Below are positions 22,800-35,337 of a stretch of 64,000 bases of DNA, piece after piece; position 1 is the first letter of the stretch, and the number at the start of each line of letters is the position of its first letter. The notes beneath the pieces are model-generated. The model made no database searches. It worked only from the letters and a program-made list of their open reading frames with translations, and was not told the origin of the DNA. This DNA comes from Undaria pinnatifida (taxonomy: Eukaryota; Sar; Phaeophyceae; Laminariales; Alariaceae). Both the position numbers and the translations under genes were made by a program. The stretch covers positions 3,197,075-3,261,074 of the forward strand of contig JABAKD010000005.1 of NCBI GenBank assembly GCA_012845835.1, in the 5' to 3' direction.

Positions 22800-24740
22800 T
22801 TTCAGAAGTGAAAAAAAAAACGCCAAGAAATGCTAGCCCCATCGTAGCCCGCGTGAGGAGAACGAACAAACGGCTAGCTGTACATACATGCAAGCATCAA
22901 CCGAACACACAGCACAGCACCAACCTTTTAACAGCAAGCAACAACGCCGGGAAGCGGGATTCTGTCCAAGAAAAAGGTTCGGAGGTCTAGCGAGAGCGCG
23001 GAACACTCGACGCAGAACGTGGCGAAATTCCTTCAGTGGGGTTTGGCCCTGAAGAAAGATACTACTAGCTGTATCAATCTGCCAGTATCACGAGACAGAT
23101 CATAAATATGCGCATGCGTTCCAAATCACAGAACCACCGAGGTGATGAATAGGCGCATGCGTTGCAAATCACAGAAAGCTCCAAAGCTGCATTTTTTTTT
23201 ACGTAAAGGTAGGAAGTATGCCAATTTATCTCTGTCGGGTTTTTTGTTTACGCTTGCTTGTTGTCCTGCTTCTTGCGGAACATCGCCTGTAGTACCAGGT
23301 CCTCCAAGCATCCCGTCGACTGCCACGAAAAACGAAAGCCAAGTCTGAAGGACAACCATATGGTGACCGAACACATCGGTGTGCGATATGGGGAATGACA
23401 CCTTCATTTCTTAATTTACCCGCATCGTGCTGCTGTATGGCAGTGACACATAAAATGTGACATTGACATACACAGACTGTTAGTAGTCCTGTTTCTTGCT
23501 ATAACCACCTACCTCTACTCCTTTCGACGAACGCCCTCCCCTCCTAAAAGAAAACATTTCATATGTAAAGGACAAGCATGGCGACTGAACAAGCCAGCGT
23601 TAAGTCTGCAGTAACTACTCAAACGCAATAAGGGGTGGCGGTATTCCGCCTCGACCCAGAAGAGCTCTAGTTAACGTCGTCAGTGCAGGCGAGCGCAAGC
23701 AAGGGGCGGGGCAGTTTCTGGCGGGAGTGGATGGGGGAAGGGCGCGATAGAAGGACATGGGCGCCAGGCCTCGCGTCGCGCGGTCGTCGTGGAGGGGAGG
23801 GAGGGGAGCCGCAAAAGCATCATCGATGGACTGGGAAAATCACACAGGGCAGATCAGACCAGATCCCTGTCCATAATAACCTCTCTTTCGGGGCAGATAC
23901 TAACAGATCCCTGGTGACCATGATGTGTATGGCCCATAGATCACGTTGTGCAGGCGAGAGCCGGGTGACCCAAATGATCAATCTAGCGCATGTTTCCTGG
24001 ATTGGATCTGCGCTCTACACATACAGATCATGTTTAGTAACACTCCACAACGACCGGCATATCATAAGATCTGTTATCTAGATCGTGATCTGTCTAATGT
24101 GTGGACCACTGCCATTGATTATACGCACGGATTACGGGCGAGCTTTTCTTGCGAGATTTGGCCTCCGTATCATCGACCCGAAAAACGGGCATCGCCGGGC
24201 TCGGCGTCTTACGCGCGCGTTGCGCGAGGGGTTCCCTGACCCTGAGGGCTATGTGCTTTGCCGCGATCGAATCGGGGATGAGCCTGCGACGCGGGGCAAG
24301 CGTTCCTCAGCGCGAAAAAGGGTATCTACCAGCAGCTCGATAGTAAAAAAAAGTGCGTAGCGTGGTGAATCGCAGTCCCTCTGCAGTGCCGGTTCCCGTA
24401 GTCTCAGTTGCCCGCTAAGGCGCCTGTGATGTCGCTTGGCACAGACGGGAACAACCAGAAGCGGCAGCATGCGGAGTAGTGCCAGATGCCGTCATCGTGC
24501 CGGTATTTCCGGCTACCAAGTTATAAATGGTATAAAACATATTTAGAGTAATAAGCAGTCCGTTCTATACACACGCGAATCAGAACAAACAAACGGGTAC
24601 CAGGTACATAGAAATGTATAAATAACACGTGCGCGCATCCGAAGTGCCGCGATGCACGCGTACGCCTCCGTTACACAATGGAAACCTTTACGGGCTCCCT
24701 TCCGCCCCGTCCTTCGTAAGACCTTTTTCGACATAATACT
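22800..24740. other. No recognisable gene
   Basis: Moderate-GC DNA. The frame at 24085-24360 is basic, but no domain is recognised. Confidence 0.45.
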
Positions 24741-24749
24741 TAGTATACC

Positions 24750-24900
24750 ATCATCAGCAGCACCACCATCGACATCGTCATGAGCAGCAGCAGCGCTACC
24801 ATCAATACCGCCAGCATCGCGACCATCATCACCACCACCAACAACATCAGCATCAGCACCTTGAGTTCATCATCGTCACCGCCACTATCAGCGTCAACAA
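24750..24900. repeat. Trinucleotide-rich (CAC/CAG/CAT) tract
   Basis: Imperfect ACC/AGC/ATC repeats. A plus-strand frame stays open from about 24730 to 25340 as a His/Gln-rich peptide, probably because of this composition. Confidence 0.8.
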
Positions 24901-25479
24901 CCATCGTACCCAACATACCGATACACGCCGGTACCAGCATGCTTCAGACGCCAACAACAAACAGATGCTCAGCCAGGAATTAGAGGTAATAAAAGTATTC
25001 ATCATTGATGGCTCGGTTGGGGGGGGGGGGGACGAACGTCCCGAACCGACATCTGACATGCCGCAAGATGCACACAAGCCTAGCCTAGCCGAAGACGCAA
25101 GGATTGTCACAAACATCCCCGCCTTCCAAGTGCCCCTGCGTCACAGCCGTCAACACACACCGCCCCCCCCGTCCCCCCACACGCACCCTCCTTCTCGCAC
25201 ACTCCCCGCTTTCCCCTGCTGGCCGGCCGTTCGCCCCTTGAGGAGGAGACAAAAAACACAAACCAGACAACAAATAAATCCCGAAACGCACAAAGAAACA
25301 AAAAAAAGAGGAGCGAGTGTGGGCGGCCTATCACCACCTCAATAGACAGTCATTCCTCCAGCCTACTACGCTACGTTGCTACGAGTACGAGTACGTGGCA
25401 CACTCAAACGAGCCTCGATTCAACGCACAGGCCACTGAACCTAATCTAAGGAGGAACGGTGCAGGTTTTTAGCTTCGGC

Positions 25480-25760
25480 GGCTTGCTCGCTTTAGGGTTT
25501 GCTGGCCCGATCACTCAAGTAGCCTGCTTGCTCGCTGGCTAGCTTGTTTGATTGACTGCTTGCTCGCTCGCTTGCATGCATACTTGCTCACCCCCTAACA
25601 ATTGCTCGTTAGTGTACTCGCTTCGCTTGCTCGCGGACTAGCACTCGCACTCGATCGCTCACTCGCTTGCTCATTTGCGTTTGCTCGCTTGCTCACTCGC
25701 CCACCCATTCACTCACTTGCTTACTACCTGGCGCACTCGCTTGCTTACATGATTGTCGAC
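25480..25760. repeat. CTTGCTCG-type degenerate tetranucleotide repeat
   Basis: Long run of GCTTGCTCGCTCG and ACTCGCTTGCT motifs. Confidence 0.85.
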
Positions 25761-26071
25761 GGTTACCCGACGCGTTCTTTCTGCTCCCCCCCGATACATC
25801 CCCCCTTCATCTCTGCAACACCGCCATAGAGAAAAGAAAGCAACAAACCATCTGCCCAACAACGATACATTGTCAACGACAATCGATAGCCAACGACGAC
25901 CAATTGACGAGCGCTCCACAGGGCGAGGTGCTCACTACCAACAAAAGCATTCCTGAAAAATGTACCTTATTTTGTGCACGTGTAATTCGCAGCCGACAAC
26001 AACCGCTAGGAAACACCTCGGTAACTTTCTCTTTGAGCACGTACATCGTCAAGAGCGCGCACAACATAAAA

Positions 26072-26290
26072 CGCCCCCCCCCCCCCCCCCCCCCTACCCC
26101 CCTACCCCCCCCCCCTACCCCCCTACCCCCCCCCCCGACCCTGCCCCCCTCTCTCCTCCCTTTCATCCCGAACAGGACCATGGGAAGCCACACGAACACC
26201 CAAACGTATTGCCAACAGTCCACGAGACGTGCACCCCCCCTCCCCCCTCACCCCCCCCCCCATGTATCTCCCTTCTCACCCCATGTCCCG
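26072..26290. repeat. C-tracts and (CCCCCCTA)n
   Basis: Runs of C broken by TA, then C-rich DNA to about 26290. Confidence 0.9.
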
Positions 26291-26559
26291 CCCTCTTCGG
26301 ACCACTAGAAAGGTCACAGCACCACCACCACCACTACTACCAGCGCAAAATCGCACCACCCCACCGCTACCGACACCAGCAGCACAGGCAAAAATAATGG
26401 CAGCAGTCAGCAGCAGCAAGCTGGGGGCCCTCCAGCGCTAGCAAACCGACGGGCAGAGCAAACCGGGATACGATAAACCATTTCATTTCCATTGCTAATC
26501 GCACCGCATCGACACTGATTCCCCACCGCTTCTGCAACCTACTACTGTATAGCTAGCAC

Positions 26560-27240
26560 AGGTACTAGGAGACCGCGGTCTGACCCCCGGACTGACCGCC
26601 CAACGCTAAACTCAGTACAGTAAGGCACCACGAGCCCTGAAAGACCGGTCTCCGCTTTGATACCTTGACTGGCCGCTCCTTATACTAAAAACAATATAGT
26701 GAGGCCAAAAAAGGCCCTGACGCGCCCAGAAGGACCGGTCTCCGGCTTGACCCCTTGAGTGACAGCTCCCCACACAGTGAACATCTCCCCAAAGTCCCCG
26801 TTGAATAGTGCTTATTGCCGGTATAGTGCCGGTTGAACAGTGCCTACTGCCGGTGTAGTGCCGGCAAAATATCTTGGCACGACCAGAACCCGCATATACC
26901 ACAGAGTAGTACCAGTATCGGTACTGTACCCAATAGTGCGGGTGTCCAATGTAATACAGGCAATACTGGCCTGACATATACCGGCACCATTGGGAGACCA
27001 CCCCTGTACTACAAAACTAGCGCGAAACTTCTTGGCAAGACTGAAACCCGCTTATACTACCACCAGCATCGGTACGTCACACAACAATGCCGGTGTCCGG
27101 TATCGTGCCGGTATTGCTGGCTTGACACGTACCGGTGCTACAGGGAGACCACTGTACTGAAACTAGTATATGACAAGGCCCAAACAGAGCTTGACGTGCC
27201 CGTTGAGACCGGTCTCCTATATAGCATCTTAGGTATGTAG
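26560..27240. repeat. GTGCCGG-type minisatellite and duplicated blocks
   Basis: Degenerate units of GTATAGTGCCGGTTGAA.AGTGCCTA plus larger repeated pieces (GACCGGTCTCC, TGACCGGC.CC, CCTGTACTAC). The same minisatellite family occupies 33860-34140 and appears in short form at 36460-36560. Confidence 0.75.
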
Positions 27241-27377
27241 CAGTCCCTAGCGGGCGATAGGAAAGCAGCCCTCGGCCGGTATTCGGAGAAAATACACCAA
27301 AACAAAAAACACCAGTGGTGGTGCCGTACGGGTAGTATACATCGTCGATCCACCCCGTAGAGGCAGCGGGGCGAGGG

Positions 27378-27420
27378 GGGGGGAATGGGTAGGGGGGGGG
27401 GGGGGGGGGGGGGGGGGGGT
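27378..27420. repeat. Poly-G tract
   Basis: Runs of G, the longest about 28, ending at GTATCTCGCC. Confidence 0.95.
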
Positions 27421-27879
27421 ATCTCGCCCCGACAGCGGCTGAGGTTATGATGCCACGGTTGTTTGCGTCTACCAATTACCACGCGCTTTTTACCCTCGGC
27501 CGATTGCCGTTCTGTCTCAAAAAAATCAAAAGACGGCGGGTCACGGCGAGCGAAACGAGAACACACAATAGAGTGAAACACGCCCCCCGAAGAACACAAA
27601 ACCAACTAACAAGAACAACATCCGACCGGCCGAAAGTTTCAACAGGGAACCGACGAGAGGACGGTTGGTGGGGGTGCGCGATGAAACGAGCTGCTTCTGT
27701 AAAACAAAAAATAGACACACCACCCCCCCGAAACGCATTATCGACCCCCCTCAACGCCCTCTTCGCTGCGCGTGTTCCGCGCGAGCAACACAAAAGCCAG
27801 TCAGGTCTGCATGCGGGCGGACAGGCGGCGAAAAAGGTATAAATAAAAATAAAACATGAAAAAACTAACGAGAAGACGA

Positions 27880-28240
27880 TTCTTCCTCCGTTCTCGCTGT
27901 CGCTCTAGCTCTCCATCTCGCTCGGTCTCGATCTAGAGCTTGCCTCGTATATCGCTTTCACCGTCACCCTCGCTCTCGAGCTTCCGCTCTCGCGCTAGCG
28001 TTGCTTTCACTTTGGCTTTGGCTTGAGCTCTGGCTGTGGCTGTAGCTGTGGCTGTGGCTTTGGCTTCGGCTTTGGCTTAGGCTTTGGCTTTTGGCTTGAG
28101 CTCCATTTCGCTCTCGGCCACGCCTTCGCCCTAGCTCTCGCTTTCACTTTCGCTCTCACTTCGCCGTCGCCCTACAGCTCACGGTTTGCCTTTCGCCCGA
28201 GCTCAACCTTTCGCCCTAGCTCAACCTTTCGCTGGTTCGC
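27880..28240. repeat. (GGCTTT)n/(GGCTGT)n hexamer array with related CTCTCG repeats
   Basis: Hexamer array at 28004-28105, with CTCGCTCTCG-type sequence on both sides. Frames through it are compositional. Confidence 0.85.
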
Positions 28241-28660
28241 GTTCCCGCCCTCCTCCGGTGGCGGCAGTGGCATCGGCAACACTTCCGTTGTGGAGTACCA
28301 AGCACGCCTACCCCAAACGCGGCAAAAAAAAGCAACCATCGGCTGGCGCCTTAGCTCCTCCGCCCCTCCCTCCCTCCCCGCCTCATAATACACGCTGGCA
28401 GGAACGGCGGGTCTCTAACGGTTAAGGTACGACGCGTAACGCGGTCCCTTCTCCCCACCCCCATCCCCGCCCCCAGCCCCGCCCTTTCCACAACCCGTCC
28501 CCGCAACCTCATCCACCATCCCCACCTCCACCCCTTCTCCCTCCCATCGGTCCCTCCCCGTTACTCCCCTATATGGTTCTATCGAGCACACCGCCACCAT
28601 TACCACCCCCCGCCCCGCACCCCCGGAAAAAAAACATGCCTATGGGGGGTTTCCTTGTTG

Positions 28661-28834
28661 TCACGCGAGGACGGGTGGGTCGGTAACCGTGCCATCCCCA
28701 AAGTACTTGAAAGGGTGGGTGCCGTAGAGCCCTTCCAAGTATTCGGACACCAGTTCCACAGCCTCCTCCCTCCCGTGCACTCCCTGCTCTATGAACCATC
28801 GCGAGGTCAACAACTCAGCTGTCGACAGCCGGTC
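28661..28834 (-). CDS. Kinase terminal exon
   Basis: Acceptor TCCAAACAG, then DRLSTAELLTSRWF, finishing the kinase C-lobe (the position of the usual HPF box reads SRWF). A 43-residue tail containing EEAVELVSEYLEGLYG precedes TGA at 28663-28661. Confidence 0.85.
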   Translation of the reverse strand, partial: DRLSTAELLTSRWFIEQGVHGREEAVELVSEYLEGLYGTHPFKYFGDGTVTDPPVLA

Positions 28835-31800
28835 CTGTTTGGACGACAGGGAACATGGGCGAGGGATAGGTGGGCGAGGAAGGTGCGGGGGGGGGGGGCG
28901 GGGGGCGTACTCATTTGTTGCTTGCCTTAGTCATTTGACCATTGACCGCGCATCCCTTTCGAGAGGGAGCGGGGGGGGGCGGGGGGGTACTCAGTTTGTG
29001 CATGGCCGTAGTCGTATGACTATAGATCCTCGCATCCCTATTATGCCGGGACGGAGCACGTCGGGTTTTCACTAACCAGGCAGGGTGGGGGGGGGGGGTG
29101 GTAGAGCGAGGGGAGCGAGGGGCCGGGGAACGGGGGGGGGGGGGAGGTCATTGTCACGCATGGCCATAGTTTATCAGACCATAAACCCTTGCACGCCTGA
29201 AAAGGAACGAGAGCAAAAACGAAACCAAAGTCAAAAACGAAACTAGAACAAAACCGCCAAGACCCCTAAAAACGCAGCAAAATCCCGCGAATGAAACGCG
29301 CAAAAAAATCGAGAAAGACCCCCAGTATATAAAATAAAATATAAACAAAAAAAGAGGGGGGGGGGGGAACAAAAAAAAAGCGCGAAAGCCGCGAAACAAC
29401 TCGAAATACCACGCGAAAACTCGCCAAAAGCTACAAACATCTCAACTCCGGTTTTCAACTCTGATCCAGCTTACGGGTATACGGGCAAAAAAGGCAGAAG
29501 CAGAGAGAAGCGCGTAAAAAAAGAAAAAGGTACACGAGGACTCGCGAAAAGCTTTCTATATATATACCTCGCAGTATGCACATATCCACCTCACCTCCGG
29601 CTTCACCCTGAGACAGTCGGCGACAAATCCCACGAACGCTTCGCTTAAGGCGGGGCGGTTCTCCGTCCCGGAGGGAAGCAGGCCGCTCCCGCCATGCTCC
29701 TTAAGCGTCTGCAAGATTTCGATCTGAGAACACCCGTCTGCGTAGGGTGCCTCCTGCTCCCGATAGAAAAAAAGCGCGCATGCAATAATGTTTTTAATTC
29801 CAACGTCGACCCAGGGGGTGAGAAGGGGAAAGGGTACGGGGCAAAGGAGGGGGGGGAGGGGAGGGGAGGGGAGAGAAGAGGAGGGGAGGGGAGGGGAAGG
29901 TGGAAAGGGCGGGGGGAGGGATGGAGGGGGAGGGAGGGGGGGGGTAGAGGGGGGAGAGGGTTGGGGGGGGGGGGTTCCAGGGGGGAAAGAGGACGGGGCA
30001 AGGGGGAAGAGGGCGGCAGGGCGGGGAGAGAAGGGGAAAACCCAGCGATACACTGATGAAGGAAGGAGAAGGAGGGAGTGGTTGATCGTCTGCACCTCTG
30101 TCCTGTGTGCGCATTGCAGAAGGGCACGCCGAGAAAAAACACGCAGATACGTCCGTCTCCACGCGAATGCTCTCTCCAACGCCGTGACACACACACCATC
30201 TCACCGTCACTTGCATGATGGCGCACGCAATCAATCGCCACCAAGCCCATACCCCAAACCCTCGCGGACCACCGACAACCCTCACCCCCAACCCTTACCT
30301 CCACTCCCACCTCGCCGAACCGTCAACCCAACCTCGCTTACACCTACGTGACACGCTCGATCGCCACCAGGCCAATGCCCCACCCCCATCCAACCCCTGC
30401 CCAAACCCCAACCCCCACCGCCACCCCCAGCCCCAACTTACCCACGCCCCAATTTCCACCCCCACCTGCGTGATACACTCTGTCTTCATCGGGCCTAGGG
30501 TCCACCCACACCCTACCCCCACACCACGCCCATCCCCAACCCCCCGTCCCTCCCCAACCCCCCATCCCTCCCCAACACCCATCCAATCCCTACACCAGCC
30601 CTGACCCCAACCCTAACCCCCCACGCCAATCCCAACCCAGCCCCCCACCCCAAACCTCCGCCCCAACCCCAACCCTCCCCCGACGCCAACCCCCACTCCC
30701 ACCCTCACCTGTGTGACACATTCGATCATCACCAAGCCCAGCCCCCACACGTCCGCGGGGCGTCCGTAGGCCTCCCCGTGCAGTCTTTCGGGCGACATGT
30801 ATCGGACCGTACCAACCACCGTTTCGACCATTGCTGCGGCATGGTCCAGCTCTCGGGCGATGCCGAAATCTGTCAGCTTCACCTAGTCGTTGTGTATGGT
30901 GAAAAGAGCGACATAGGCACGATACATCATGTGAGGAGGAACAGATAAATACATGTATGTACAAGCTTCGGGATGCAAGCCGCACAGGGGGGGGGGGAGG
31001 GATAGAAAAACTCTTGAAAATAAATGAGAAAGAAAAATGGCCGCCGCGCATGTAAGAACCGCCAGCCCAGACCAGTTTACAGCTTCGTCGATTATGGAAA
31101 GAGGGACAGGTATACCGATATCAAGGAAGGCAGACAAGAGGCGGTAAGAAAAAACAGCAACAGCGCTACTGCTGTAGTTGCTAGTTTGACAGGTACGGCC
31201 CTTATGCTCGTACAGTCTTCTACCTCCGCTGCAGCGTGCGTGCGCTCGTCCTTCCACATAACATGTTTGCTCTTTCGGCGCTGCCTGCCACACCTGGGGC
31301 TACGTCGCACTTTCGAGACTTACATGAATACCATTCGTCCTACAACCAACAAAGTTACCGCTGTAACATTTCGCCGACGCTTCATAGTTTGGGATCAATG
31401 AGGCCTCTCTGCTGTAATCAGCCGGAGACTCTCTCACCCAGGACTACCACCCCCGCGTTGATTCGATGGTAATCAACGCGGCACCTCGTCACAGAGAGTA
31501 GTTACCCCGGTAAAATAAAACACTATTAAAATAAAACTGATGTCATTGTCGGCGTGTCTCGCGCACAATGATGGGCGGGCGGGATGGTCTGCTTCCCCCA
31601 ACCGCTTTCTACTCTCTCTAGCTGCTACACGGGAGCCGACGATGCAAGTGGGATCGTCTTGCTTTTTCTGTACAGCTACCAGGCTTTTCTCCCACCCCGG
31701 GGACGGCCTTCTTCCTTCCCCGGAGTTTTGCTCCAAGATTACTGCTGTAACATTTCGCCGACGATTTAACTCGAATGTAGTTTGGGATCAATGAGGCCTC

Positions 31801-34800
31801 TTTGCTGCGGCATGAGATCACACCCATACGTGTGGCCCCTTTTCCCTTCTCTGGGGGCGCAGTTATTCGCCTCTTGTTAGCATCCTTCTTTTGGGTTTCT
31901 TCTCGTCCTTTTGATACCCAATCCTCCATAGTACCTTGACCCCTAGTAGATCCGGCTTCCATAGTCCCGTGCACACGTTGTGTACGAACGTGCAAAGTTT
32001 GCGGACAGCTGCAGGACGTCCGCCGTCATGAACAAGGTTTGGCGAGAACGCTTCACCCCCGCCACGGCGGCGGAGGGCTGTTAACCATATGCGTCTGTGT
32101 GTGCGATGGTTGCGGACTTGTCACCCCACGTACCCCATAGAAATGCCCATGGTCGTACGGTCCACCTTATGGCTCGCCACCCCTCCCAGCCGGGAGAGCG
32201 CACGGTATACCGCTTCATGCCTCCGTGCCCGCCGCCCCCCAATGGATCTGGAGGTTGGTGGTCATCTGCGCCGGCGTTAACGCTCCATATATCATATTCC
32301 CGCATTTTAAAACACTCGGGAATAAGAATCCTGACCTCTATGTCGGTGACTTGTGCATGGATTCCGCCTCCTGTCGGTACTCCACCACGGCTGCGACCGT
32401 GCCGGCAGTCTAGACTCTTCCTTACCACGACTGCTTGGGAGGAACTTCGCAACATCTTTGAAAGAGGGGAATGAAAATGAACCTCTCGCTTCCCGTCATC
32501 TGCAACGATTTCGACGCAACCGCTACCGACACCTTGACACCGCACTTCCTTGTGTATAGAGTGTCACGCGGAAGACGACCAAGTCCCGAATCAATGCGAG
32601 GCGTTCTGCTGCTGTGGGCAGCCTCTGTGTGCGACGGCGCGTGTCCCACACCAGATGACGCAGCTGAACTGCCTCTGAGGAAGGTCCCTGCTTCACCCCG
32701 ACCCCGACTCGCCACTATTTCCTCTGCCGTCGGTACCCATCGCGGGGACAGCCTGAAACCCTGGTCTACCTGTAGCTGGAATAATCCTACTCACAACCCG
32801 TGAGTGGGTGTGAACGCGTCCACCACGGCATGGTTGTCTATGCTCGCCACCAGCTGCGCGCGTCAGAGCTATCTCGGATGCGCTCAACATCACTCTGTCG
32901 AGCAGCGCGAACAACTCTTCAAAGTTGATGTGTCGGGGTAAACACTTGGGAGGGAACCCCCCCGTCCGCCGAGAAACTCACCCCGGCGACATAAATACCG
33001 CACCGCTCCAATCGTCTAAGGACGGATGGCAGCGTGAAGTTTCTGGGGCTTGTCTACCGGGACCCGGAACGAGAGGTGGTGTTCGAATCGCACCAAAAAG
33101 CCGAGGTACCGTTGTAATTCGATGGCTTCAGGTCGCACTTGGTGTCCGACAGCAAGTAGCCACAAAGACAGAACAAAATAAAATAAAATCGAACAAAATG
33201 TAATTCCGATACGGGACCAGCATCCCCACGTGAAGGGCTTCGCGGCGGAGAGCCAGGGTACCTTGGCAAGGCATCAGAACGTGGGAGATAGCTTATCATA
33301 CCAGGCGTCGTCGACACAGACGGGGACGGGGATACCGCGTGAACGCGGGTACGCTGCTTTGCCTCGCTGGATGAGTGGTAACACGAAGGCTAAATACAAC
33401 TATCTAGGGTTACCTTGAAATGCATGAAAGTACGGCCAGACGCCGTAAAAAACTGCAGCTCTCGCTACGGTAATGATAGGAGCGGTTAACGGAAGCCGGA
33501 AACGGAACCCGGCAAACAGTCGGATGGACATGCGAAAAGAACATCAAAAGAAAACGCAAACACTATCAGAAAGACAGAAAATATGCCCCCGCCTCTCCAC
33601 CCGACCCCCCCCCTCCCTCCCTCCCTTCCTCCCTCCCTTCCTCCCCTCCCTCCCTCCCTCCCTCCCTCCCTTCCTTCCTCCCTCCCCCCCTCCCTCCCCC
33701 TCCCCCTCCCTCCCTCCCTTTTTCCCTCCTTCCCTCTACCTCCTCCCCTTCCCCCACTCTCTCTATCTCCTCCCCTCTCGCCCTCCTCCTGCTCCCCTCC
33801 CTCTGCCTCCGCCTCCCTCCACCTCTCTCTCCTGTCGCTCTTCATCTCGGTACAGCGGAGTTCCCCTAATAGTGCCGATTGAATAGTGCATAGTGCATAG
33901 TACCGGTATACGTAGTGCCGCTTGAATCGTGCCTGTTACGGGTATAGTGCCGTTTGAATAGCGCCGATTACCGGTGTAGTACCGGTTGAATAGTGCATGT
34001 GACCGGTATAGTGCCAGTTGAATAGTACCTAGTGCCGGTATAGTGCCGTTTGAATCGTGCCTACTGCCGATATAGTGCCGGTTGAATTGTGCATATTATC
34101 GGTATAGTGCCGGTGAAATCGCTTGACACGACCGGAATCCGCCATAATACTTACCAGGTATATCCTTAATGAGGACACACAACCCGTAATACGCGCGGTC
34201 GGAGTATCAAACACAGCGTGCAAAGATGAGTTTCGACAAATCTTCGATCTCACAGCTGGAGTGTATTATAATTTTTACAATAGTACCAGTACCGATGCTA
34301 CACTCAATAGTGCCGGCGTCCGCTATAATTCCGGTGTTGTCGGCTAGTGCATACCAGCACTACAGGGAGGCCATCACTGCTGTGTATCTGTCTCACCTCT
34401 CCTCTGGTGTTGAGGAGGATGTTGCTGGGCTTCACATCTCGGTGAAGCTGGTTGTGCTCGTGGAGATATGTCAAACCCTTCGATAATCGCAAGCGAGAGG
34501 CGGCGAAGACAGCAGCAAGAGCAAAAGAGCAGAAGCGGGGGTCAGCACCAAAAAAAAAAGAAAAGAAAAACGAAGAAAGAAAAGAAACGAAGGACAAAAC
34601 AAAGAAAATAAACCTATAACCGCAGACGCCAAAACTACCAATAAGCGATAACACAAAACAAAAGAAAACCACACAACACCGAACGACAAAAAACCACAAA
34701 CATCAACGACACGAAACAAAGAAAAAGGCAAAGGGGGCACGAGCACGCAAAAAAAAACGACTGCGACCCACAAGCACCACTCACTCACCAACTCACCTTC

Positions 34801-35206
34801 CCGCGTATACACCCTCCCACCGAACCACCCACCATCCACTCACCACCCGTTCCCCTCCCCTCTCCCTGCCTCCCCCCCCTCCCCCCCCCAGTTTCCCACA
34901 GCACTCACCGCAAGGATCTGGTAAACACACGCCGCGACGACATCCTCCGGCAAGCCTGTCTGTATCAGCTCCTGCTCGAAAGCCCTATCCCACTCCTCCT
35001 GCTCCTGCTGCCGCCGGATGGCCGCCTCCGCCTCTTCTCTCCTCCTCTCTACCGCCTCCGGCGACTAACAAAGCAAACATCAAAGCGAAAAAAAATAATG
35101 GTTTTATACGTTGTCAGGAAGGAAATGTCGGGAGGGAGGGAGGGAGGGCGAAAACACAAAAACAATATATTTTCCTCCTTTCCACAACAGCAACAACAGC
35201 AGCAGC

Positions 35207-35252
<46 letters not shown>

Positions 35253-35305
35253 CCACCACCACCACCACCACCACCACCACCACCACCACCACCACCACCA
35301 CCACC

Positions 35306-35337
<32 letters not shown>

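Noticed and set aside
24730-25345. About 200-codon His/Gln-rich plus-strand frame
   Set aside because: Explained by the trinucleotide tract; the unique second half has no recognisable domain and no splice support.
29556-30351. Several frames over 150 codons on both strands
   Set aside because: Driven by G-rich intronic DNA; only 29595-29753 has kinase motifs.
32081-32803. Plus- and minus-strand frames of 95-154 codons as separate genes
   Set aside because: They overlap a frame-shifted retrotransposon remnant whose motifs move between frames, so the intact-looking frames are fragments or shadows.
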